Of a stretch of 64,000 nt of DNA, positions 55,220 through 61,265 are shown in pieces. The DNA comes from Acidobacteriota bacterium (lineage in GTDB: Bacteria > Acidobacteriota > Holophagae > Holophagales > Holophagaceae): contig JACQZU010000019.1 in assembly GCA_016213735.1 (NCBI GenBank), positions 233,418 through 297,417 on the forward strand. Direction: 5' to 3'. The notes under the pieces are model-generated. The model had not been told where the DNA came from. It made no database searches and saw nothing but the letters and a program-made list of their open reading frames with translations. How positions within the stretch are numbered: position 1 is the stretch's first letter; each line of letters starts with the position of its first letter. A program made the translations under genes and the position numbers.

Positions 55220-55810
55220 GCCGCCCTTCTCAAGGCGGCCTCGCGCTGGTGATCGTGGCCCTTCGCAAGATCATCCGGGTCCTGGAAGACGATTTCGCCC
55301 GGCTGAATCCCCAATCCCCCGGGCCATCGGTCCACTGCCCAGGCAATGGGAAGGCGTGGGATGGATGGGTTGATTCCGCCCCATGGAAGGGCGTGGGTTG
55401 GCTCCCGTCGCTTCAGACGAATGTGCCGCCGGCGTCGGTACCGATGAGCGTGCCGGCCCCATGGCAGTGCAGCAGCGCCAGAAGGTGGGCGGTGGACGAG
55501 AAACAGCCCCGTCCATGAGCACGATAGGCCTGCCCCGGGAGACATTCCGGGTTTTCGGGATGGGCCTGGCCAAGGGAGAAAAGCGCTTTCCATACTCCCC
55601 GGTGGAAACAGGAGGCCGGTTGCCGTTCGACCAGGAAAGGCAGATGGGAGGAACAAAAGGGATCTCCCCCACTGTTGTTGCGCAAATCCAGGATCGGTTT
55701 TTCGAGTCCCTCCGTTCGAACCATATGGAAGACATCGTCGACGATGCCTTTGAACGCTTCAGGGTTGGACTCGCATCCGAAGGAACGAATGATCCATTTC
55801 CCTGAACCTA
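55220..55810 (-). pseudogene. frameshifted, truncated S41 peptidase relic
   Basis: On the minus strand, 55810-55413 reads KWIIRSFGCESNPEAFKGIV, KPILDLRNNSGGD, GRGCFSSTAHLLALLHCHGAG and GTDAGGTF. These are the S41 core in order, with the nucleophile-like serine in CFSSTAH. The frame then hits a stop. The expected C-terminal part (INPSIPRLPIAWAVDRW, GLGIQPGEIVFQDPDDL) continues in another frame at 55389-55225. The N-terminal domain is missing. The gene is therefore inactivated by at least one frameshift and a 5' truncation. It is of a different S41 subtype from the intact gene at 44353. Confidence 0.75.
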
Positions 55811-56154
55811 TGTCTGGCCTGGGGGATCCATCCCTGGTCGCGACAGGGGACTCCCGGCAATCAGAGCGTCCGACAGGTTCGTTCTCTCCACCGGTGGTCC
55901 GTTTCATCGGTCTAGGGCCCCCGGGACTTTTCCGGGGCGGAATCCCATTCGGGGGCGAGCTGGACGAGCCCTCTTCCTCCTCAATGCAAGCTGGGTTCAA
56001 GCAAGCCTGTGCACCCCCCGGCCGAGCCAGGAATTCCCTTCAGGGCCATCCCTGGACGAATCCCCTTCCTTCCAACACTCCAATACCGCGCGAGGGGGTG
56101 CTTTCGGAGGGGCCTCAGCGGGAGGACCGGCAGGCCGGGGCCTTCATCCCCTGA
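55811..56154. other. gene-free stretch, probably decayed 5' part of the S41 relic
   Basis: No intact gene or clear family motif. This stretch would have encoded the missing N-terminal part of the peptidase, but the frame text is low-complexity. Confidence 0.35.
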
Positions 56155-56474
56155 CCAAGGCTCGTCCTGAGCCTTGGCCCTCCGGGCGGCAACCGCCTCC
56201 GGCGGTTCCGTCCTATTTCGCCTCCGCGTATCGCGCACATTGTGCGCTCCTGCGCGCTGTGTTTGCCGACGCGGAGCCTCCCTGCTCAATGGTGGTGCCT
56301 GGAGCCGGAATCCTCCGCGGCGACGGCATGCGTCGCCGCTCCGCCGCACGTGGTCTAAGGTCCCTTCCGCCCTGCGGACGCATGCGTCCTCCGGGCTCCA
56401 AAGCGGAACCCAAGACCCCTGTGACTTCGATTCCGGCTCTCCAACGGCCAAAGGCCCCGGCAGGCCGGGGCCTT
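56155..56474. repeat. cluster of six palindromes
   Basis: Within ~320 bp there are inverted repeats at 56155-56177 (CCAAGGCTC/GAGCCTTGG), 56191-56207 (AACCGCC/GGCGGTT), 56233-56247 (GCGCACA/TGTGCGC, inside a wider CTCCGCG/CGCGGAG pair at 56222/56270), ~56317-56340 (GCGGCGAC/GTCGCCGC), ~56378-56391 (GGACGCATGCGTCC) and ~56453-56474 (GGCCCCGG/CCGGGGCC). No protein is encoded. This resembles a BIME-like or otherwise structured non-coding block. Confidence 0.7.
56293..56312 (-). repeat. 20-bp copy of the tRNA-Phe 3' end
   Basis: Identical to 56482-56501, the last 20 bases of the tRNA-Phe fragment including CCA. It lies 189 bp away in the same orientation. It may be an old attachment-site remnant from an earlier integration. 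Confidence 0.65.
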
Positions 56475-56481
56475 CATCCGC

Positions 56482-56526
56482 TGGTGCCTGGAGCCGGAAT
56501 CGAACCAGCGACACATGGATTTTCAG
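56482..56526 (-). mobile_element. attachment site: 3' half of tRNA-Phe
   Basis: On the minus strand this reads from the anticodon loop (CTGAAAA, anticodon GAA) through the 3' anticodon stem, variable loop GTGTC, T-arm GCTGGTTCGATTCCGGC and acceptor TCCAGGC to A-CCA. The 5' half is absent: the sequence before the anticodon loop is AT-rich and cannot pair. This is the duplicated 3' end left when an element inserts into a tRNA gene. An integrase gene follows 160 bp away. It is therefore an att site and not a functional tRNA. The intact tRNA should lie at the far end, outside the window. Confidence 0.82.
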
Positions 56527-56689
56527 TTAAAAACCTGATCCTTCATGGCCATTCACGGCTCTTCACGCATCAATGTAATTTGCTCATTATAAAATACTTG
56601 AAATGTTGCATGACTCGCCGTACACTTCTGTGACGGCAAATTCAAAGTGACTGTGAAGTGACTTGAGATCAGCCACCGGGTGAATCGGA

Positions 56690-57964
56690 ATGGCTCGAAG
56701 GGCGAAAGCGAACTTGACCGACACCTTGGTGGGAAGGGCCAAGCCGGAGGCTTCCCAGTACCGGATCTGGGACGTCAAGGTGTCGGGATTTGGGGTGCAG
56801 GTCTTCCCCTCAGGGGCCAGGAGTTTCGTGGTCCAGTTCACCCGCGGTGGAGCAAAGGTCTTCCTCACCATCGGGACCTACCCTTCCTGGAGCGCTGCCA
56901 AGGCCCGGGAGGAGGCGTACCGGCTTCGCCAGTTGCACGAGGAAGGCCGGGACGTGAAGGCCTTTCTGGAGGTGGAGCGGCAGCCCAATACCATTGCCTC
57001 CCTGGTGGAGATCTGGAGAACCGACTATGCCCCTCGCCGGAAGCCCACCACCCTTTCCTCCTACGAAAGCATTCTCAAGACCTGCATCATCCCCCGCCTT
57101 GGAGACAGGTTGGTAAGGGACATCTCACATGGAGACATCCGAGCCTTCTACCGTGCGATAAAAGCCAAGACCCCCACTCAGGCCGGCAGAGCTTGCGCCA
57201 TCCTCTCCAAGCTTTTCAACATCGCAGAGCGGGAGCAGTGGCGGCCACCCGGTTCAAACCCCGTCAAAGGTCTGGAAAGAGAGATCGAGCACCCAAAGAC
57301 GCGGGTCCTGACCATAGACGAACTGCGCCGCCTTGAACTGGCCATCGTGTACCTCGCTGAGACCGGATGGAAGTCCAAGAAGTATCCAAACCGACAGCCC
57401 TTCAAACTTGAGCCTGTGGTTGCCGATCTTGTCAGGTTCCTCGCTTTCTCAGGCCTCCGTCGCTCAGAAGCCCTCACCCTTCGTTGGGATGCGTTGGACC
57501 TGGCAAAGGGGACGATGACGTTTGCCGAGCACAAGACTGATCAACACGGGGCGAAGGTGCTTCCAATCAATGCCCAATTGCAATCGGTCCTCACAAACAG
57601 GATGGGGCAATCTCTTTCTGTCTATGTATTTTCCGGGTTGTCCATGAACAAACCCTTCCAGGGTTTCGGCAAGCTCTGGTTGAAGATTGCGGAGAAGGCC
57701 GGGTTGGTAGGAGTCACCCCCCATGACCTCCGACGGACCTTCAATACCACCTGCGCGGAGCTTGGCTATCCTCCACAGGTGTTTGATACCTTGCTTGGCC
57801 ATCGTCTGCCAGGAATGCAGGCAATCTACACCCACCTGAACCCCACTGGAATCCTGGCAGAAGCATCGAAGGCGACCTCCACCTGGATCGAGGCCGCCAT
57901 GCTGGGAAAGAATCCGCGCACGGGGGAAAGCGTCCGTAGCCTAGCGGACACAGGCTCCGCCTAA
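56690..57964 (+). CDS. tyrosine recombinase (P4-type prophage integrase)
   Basis: A 424-residue integrase. The N-terminal DUF4102-type arm-binding domain is residues ~5-90 (VSGFGVQVFPSGARSFVVQF, LTIGTYPSWSAAKAREEA). A SAM-like core-binding domain covers ~100-195, and the catalytic domain follows with R257 (SGLRRSEAL), K282 (HKT), H345-R348 (HDLRR), H371 (LGHRLPG) and nucleophile Y380 (IYTHL). All residues needed are present, so it should be active. It lies beside the tRNA-Phe att site at 56482-56526 and reads away from it. A hairpin terminator follows at 58016. Confidence 0.95.
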   Translation: MARRAKANLTDTLVGRAKPEASQYRIWDVKVSGFGVQVFPSGARSFVVQFTRGGAKVFLTIGTYPSWSAAKAREEAYRLRQLHEEGRDVKAFLEVERQPNTIASLVEIWRTDYAPRRKPTTLSSYESILKTCIIPRLGDRLVRDISHGDIRAFYRAIKAKTPTQAGRACAILSKLFNIAEREQWRPPGSNPVKGLEREIEHPKTRVLTIDELRRLELAIVYLAETGWKSKKYPNRQPFKLEPVVADLVRFLAFSGLRRSEALTLRWDALDLAKGTMTFAEHKTDQHGAKVLPINAQLQSVLTNRMGQSLSVYVFSGLSMNKPFQGFGKLWLKIAEKAGLVGVTPHDLRRTFNTTCAELGYPPQVFDTLLGHRLPGMQAIYTHLNPTGILAEASKATSTWIEAAMLGKNPRTGESVRSLADTGSA

Positions 57965-58015
57965 CCTGCGCTAAACTGCGCCAGTATTTGTTATAAGCAC
58001 TATGAAGGACCTTCT

Positions 58016-58040
58016 AGCCCGCCATCCCGGCGGGCTTCCT
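58016..58040 (+). terminator. terminator after integrase
   Basis: An 8-bp perfect stem AGCCCGCC/GGCGGGCT with an ATCCC loop is followed by TTCCTT. It lies about 50 bp after the integrase stop. Confidence 0.6.
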
Positions 58041-58045
58041 TCGTT

Positions 58046-58132
58046 ATGGAGGCACGTTTGAACCTGATCCCCATCGCAGCCGCGGTGATCGTCAAGGCGC
58101 TCCTGGAGTGGTGGCTCGGCGACGCCGACTAA
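58046..58132 (+). CDS. mini-protein ORF, phage-type
   Basis: A possible 28-residue protein from ATG 58046, or 24 residues from TTG 58058, which has GGAGG five bases upstream and is the better start. It encodes a short hydrophobic helix ending LLEWWLGDAD, reminiscent of tiny membrane-helix genes in phages. It is bounded by terminators on both sides (58016 and 58154), which supports a separate small transcript. Too short to assign. Confidence 0.4.
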   Translation: MEARLNLIPIAAAVIVKALLEWWLGDAD

Positions 58133-58153
58133 TCCCTCCTATCCCCCAACTTC

Positions 58154-58177
58154 TGCCCCGCATCTGCGGGGCATTTT
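58154..58177 (+). terminator. terminator before the DUF932 gene
   Basis: An 8-bp perfect stem TGCCCCGC/GCGGGGCA with an ATCT loop is followed by TTTT. It lies 22 bp after the mini-ORF stop and just before the ribosome site of the next gene, so it may also attenuate that gene. Confidence 0.7.
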
Positions 58178-58195
58178 CATGAAAGGGACCGCCCC

Positions 58196-59182
58196 ATGGT
58201 CCACAATCTCTACCGCAACACCATGGCCTTCACGGGCCAGCGCCCCTGGCACAAGCTCGGCGTCCAGTTCGAGCAGGAATTCACCAGCGCGGAAGCGATC
58301 GCTGCCGCCAGGTTGGACTTCCCCGTCCTCAAGGAGCAGTTGTACCGGCGCCGCTCCGACCTCGGCGACAACTTCACCGAACCGATCGACGCCTGGGCCA
58401 CCATCAACGGCCACACACAGGATGTCTTGGGCGTGGTCGGCGGCGTCTACGAAGTCCTCCAGAACTACGAGGCCTTCGACTTCTTCGACATCCTGCTCAA
58501 GGAGTCCGGCGGCAAGCTGCAGACCGCCGGCGCCATCGGCAAGGGCGAGAAGGTCTGGATGCTGGCCAAGCTGCCTGAGGTCTTCTACCCCCTGGCCGGC
58601 GATGGCGTCGAGAAGTACCTGCTCGGCACCACGTCCCATGACGGCACCACCAAGACCGAAATCCGCTTCACCGACATCAGGGTTGTCTGCGCGAACACCT
58701 TCAACCTCGCCATGCGGGGCAGCCGGGGCGTGATTGCTATCCGCCACACCAGCCAGATGCGCCAGAAGCTCGAGATGGCTGCCATGGTCATGCTCCGCTA
58801 CCGGGAACACTTCGATGTGGTCAGTGACCAGTTCAGCAAGTTGGCCAGCGTCCGCATCGACGATGCCTGGCTCGACGAATACCTCGAACGCATGGTCGGC
58901 AACCCCCTCAACGTCTCCGATGGCCGCGCCCGCACCATGATGGAGAACCGCATCGCCCTCATCGAGGGTCGGCTGGCATTCGGCAAGGGCGTCGACCTGC
59001 CAGGCGTCCATGGCACGGCTTGGTGGGCGTTGAACAGCATGATCGAGTTTGCCGACTACGACATGAAGGCCAGGGGCCAGGCCGCGGACGAGTCTCGCCG
59101 GACGAATAGCATCCTCTTCGGCCGGGCAGCCGAGTTCAAGCAGCAGGCCTTCGATACGGCGATGGCTTTGGTGTCGCGGTAG
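58196..59182 (+). CDS. DUF932 phage/plasmid-related protein
   Basis: A 328-residue cytosolic protein of the DUF932 family, found on phages, plasmids and integrated elements near recombination genes. Recognisable pieces are the opening with RPWHKLG, VYEVLQNYEAFDFFD, GKGEKVWMLAKLP, TEIRFTDIRVVCANTFNLAM and GTAWWALNSMIEFADYDM. The biochemical activity of DUF932 is not established to my knowledge. It is the first gene of a tight cluster with the nuclease and recombination protein downstream, which suggests a DNA-processing role. Confidence 0.88.
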   Translation: MVHNLYRNTMAFTGQRPWHKLGVQFEQEFTSAEAIAAARLDFPVLKEQLYRRRSDLGDNFTEPIDAWATINGHTQDVLGVVGGVYEVLQNYEAFDFFDILLKESGGKLQTAGAIGKGEKVWMLAKLPEVFYPLAGDGVEKYLLGTTSHDGTTKTEIRFTDIRVVCANTFNLAMRGSRGVIAIRHTSQMRQKLEMAAMVMLRYREHFDVVSDQFSKLASVRIDDAWLDEYLERMVGNPLNVSDGRARTMMENRIALIEGRLAFGKGVDLPGVHGTAWWALNSMIEFADYDMKARGQAADESRRTNSILFGRAAEFKQQAFDTAMALVSR

Positions 59183-59237
59183 ATAGCCGTAAACAGAACG
59201 GTTTCAATCCAACCCTTATTCCAGACCAGGAGAACCC

Positions 59238-59279
59238 ATGCCCCGCATTTCATTGCTTTCCTCAGGTGGGCGCCCATGA
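59238..59279 (+). CDS. 13-codon leader ORF coupled to the nuclease gene
   Basis: ATG 59238 has AGGAGA five bases upstream. It encodes MPRISLLSSGGRP and stops at TGA 59277-59279, overlapping the nuclease ATG (ATGA). The nuclease has only a weak site of its own, so this tiny frame probably couples or tunes its translation. It may have no function as a peptide. Confidence 0.4.
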   Translation: MPRISLLSSGGRP

Positions 59280-60274
59280 GGCCACTCACTCCCTCTGACT
59301 ACCAAGCCGCCCTTCAAGCTCGCCTGGAGTCCCCGAATACCTTCCCTGACCGCGCCGCCTACTTCGGCGCCTCCGAGATTGGCACCTGCCTCCGCCGGGT
59401 CATTGCCTCCAAGATCACCCCGGTGACCTTCGACACCGCCTCCATGGGACGGATGCTCGCCGGCCGGGCGATGGAGAACGAGGTCGTCCAGCTGGTCCGC
59501 CTCGCTCTCGACGTGAGGGACACCGGGCGTGTGCAGAAGGAATGGATCCATCCGGAGCTTCCCCTCCGCTGCCATCCCGACGGTCGCATTCTCGACCCCG
59601 GCGGCGACGGCGTCCTGGAGGTCAAGACCGCCAGCGCGGCCGCTTTCAAGCGCTACCAGAGCGAAGGTCTACCCCCGTACTACCTCGACCAGGTGCAGGT
59701 CCAGATGGGACTGTCCGGCCTCGGCTGGGCGCTGGTGGTGCTGGTTTCCCGAGAGAACTTGGCTGAGGTCGCGACGTTCAAGGTGACCTACGACCCCTCG
59801 CATTTCGCCGGGTTAGAAGCCCGGGCCGCCTCCGCGGCACCGTACCTCGAGCAGCAGGCAGAACTGCCTGCTGGTGAATGCGAGCGGGGGTTCTGCTTCA
59901 ACTGCCCCTACGCAGGCAATTGCCCGCAGTTCCAGGCCCGCCGCGCCTCCGGTGAACTGCCAGAGGTAGCCCGGCTCCAGTTGGAGTGCCAACTGGAGGA
60001 ACTGTCGGAAGCCGAGAAGATCCTGGATCCCCTCCAAGCCCGGTGCACCGAGCTTCGGAACCAGGTCAAGACTGCCCTCGACACCTTTGGCGTCCAGAGG
60101 GTTGTGCTGGAGGGCGGCACGGCTCAACTCGTCTCCAGCACTCGCACCAGCTTCGAAAGCAAGGCCCTGCTTCGAGATGCGCCCGAGATGTATTCGCGCT
60201 TTCTGAAGACCTCCACCTACACCACCCTCCGCCTCAACCTGAAAGGAGCAAGCCCATGGTCAATGGCGTCGTAA
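59276..60274 (+). CDS. Cas4/RecB-like PD-(D/E)XK nuclease with cysteine cluster
   Basis: A 332-residue nuclease of the PD-(D/E)XK superfamily. Active-site elements are a histidine and PDG at ~100-103 (D102) and EVK at 115-117, with QVQ at ~140 as the following helix motif. Cys38 together with C207, C210 and C216 (FCFNCPYAGNC) reproduces the Cas4/AddB pattern of one early and three late cysteines that hold a 4Fe-4S cluster. A C-terminal coiled helix region covers ~225-275. Phage relatives resect DNA ends for recombination. No CRISPR genes or repeats are near, so Cas4 function in adaptation is unlikely. Confidence 0.86.
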   Translation: MRPLTPSDYQAALQARLESPNTFPDRAAYFGASEIGTCLRRVIASKITPVTFDTASMGRMLAGRAMENEVVQLVRLALDVRDTGRVQKEWIHPELPLRCHPDGRILDPGGDGVLEVKTASAAAFKRYQSEGLPPYYLDQVQVQMGLSGLGWALVVLVSRENLAEVATFKVTYDPSHFAGLEARAASAAPYLEQQAELPAGECERGFCFNCPYAGNCPQFQARRASGELPEVARLQLECQLEELSEAEKILDPLQARCTELRNQVKTALDTFGVQRVVLEGGTAQLVSSTRTSFESKALLRDAPEMYSRFLKTSTYTTLRLNLKGASPWSMAS

Positions 60275-61062
60275 CCCTGCCACCCATCGTCACCCCCTCC
60301 GCCATGCCGCCGTTCGGTGTCACGGAGATCCGCAAACGCACCCACGCCATCCAAGAAGTCATGAAGGGCGTGATGAAGGAAGGGACCCACTACGGCACCA
60401 TCCCGGGTACACCCAAAGCGTCCTTGTGGAAAGCCGGTGCTGAAATCCTGTGCATGACCTTCCGTCTTGCCCCGTTGCTGGAGAGCCATGTCACGGTCGA
60501 CGATCCCGAGGCGGAATGGGCTTACTCCTTGCCCAGGCGGGATGGATCCGTCGTCACCGGCACCTGCACAGGCTTCTTCGAGGTTGAGGCTACCTGCACC
60601 ATCCAGGGTCCGAACGGCGAGATCCTCAGCCGCTGCTCCGCCCGCTGCAACAACCGTGAGGCCAAGTACCGCAGCCTGTCCCTGTTCGACATCCGCAACA
60701 CGGTGCAAAAGATGGGCGAGAAGCGGGCGTTCGTCAGCGCGGTGCTGATGGCAACCGGAGCCTCGGACCTTTTCACCCAGGACCTGGAGGACTTCCCAGA
60801 GCTGCTGCAGCCGGTCGTTCCGAAGGTGGAGACTTCCGAGCCGAAGCTCGCAGTGTCCATGGTCAAGTCCGGGGTCACCCTCTCGCCCAAACGCGAGGCC
60901 TGGCTTTTTCGTGCTGCTCAAGAGGCCAACCTGCCCAAGGACGCTGTGGAGCGCTGCCTGGAATACCTCAGGACGGCGACGTCGGAGACGGTGAAGGGTT
61001 TCTTCGACGACCTGGCCAAGCGGAAGAAGGTGTTCGAGCCGTTCCTGGCGGCGGCTGCGTGA
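60256..61062 (+). CDS. phage-type recombination-associated protein
   Basis: A 268-residue protein starting at ATG 60256 (GGAG upstream). Its 19-bp overlap with the nuclease gene shows tight coupling. It contains a conserved block seen in phage and plasmid proteins: GVMKEGTHYGTIPGTPKASL followed by KAGAEILCMTFRLAP. It also has RSLSLFDIRNTVQKMGEKRAFVSAVLMATG, resembling the core of RecT/Rad52-like annealing proteins (the last element recurs in Sak/DUF1071 types). By context with an exonuclease-like partner it is probably a single-strand annealing or ssDNA-binding protein; this is inference. Confidence 0.8.
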   Translation: MVNGVVTLPPIVTPSAMPPFGVTEIRKRTHAIQEVMKGVMKEGTHYGTIPGTPKASLWKAGAEILCMTFRLAPLLESHVTVDDPEAEWAYSLPRRDGSVVTGTCTGFFEVEATCTIQGPNGEILSRCSARCNNREAKYRSLSLFDIRNTVQKMGEKRAFVSAVLMATGASDLFTQDLEDFPELLQPVVPKVETSEPKLAVSMVKSGVTLSPKREAWLFRAAQEANLPKDAVERCLEYLRTATSETVKGFFDDLAKRKKVFEPFLAAAA

Positions 61063-61069
61063 TGCTAGG

Positions 61070-61098
61070 CGGGCGCTGCATTCGGGCGCCCGTTGTTT
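61070..61098 (+). terminator. terminator of the recombination gene cluster
   Basis: A 7-bp stem CGGGCGC/GCGCCCG with a 9-nt loop is followed by TTGTTT. It lies 8 bp after the last stop of the cluster. The AT-rich stretch 61100-61150 beyond it separates the cluster from the convergent oxidase gene. Confidence 0.65.
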
Positions 61099-61265
61099 AG
61101 ATATTCAGTATCCCTAAGAGCCCTGTTATTAAAGACTATTATGTAATTTTACCGATCCCGGACAAACGAACGCGCAGGGCGTGCAGGTGTTCCCCACGCC
61201 CTCGGTGGATTTCCTTGTCAGGTAGATGACCACTCGTCGGTGCGCAGGATGGTTTTCCTGCACCC

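Noticed and set aside
56482..56557. A functional tRNA-Phe gene
   Set aside because: Only the 3' half is present; the DNA before the anticodon loop is AT-rich and cannot form the anticodon, D or acceptor stems.
56174..56633. Small plus-strand frames ending in GAWSRNRTSDTWIFS or VPGAGIEPATHGFS type text
   Set aside because: This text is a well-known artefact of translating the complement of tRNA 3' ends; it is the tRNA-Phe fragment and palindrome region.
59276..60274. CRISPR-Cas adaptation gene (Cas4)
   Set aside because: The nuclease is Cas4-like, but there is no repeat-spacer array and no cas1, cas2 or effector gene in the window; phage-type neighbours explain it better.
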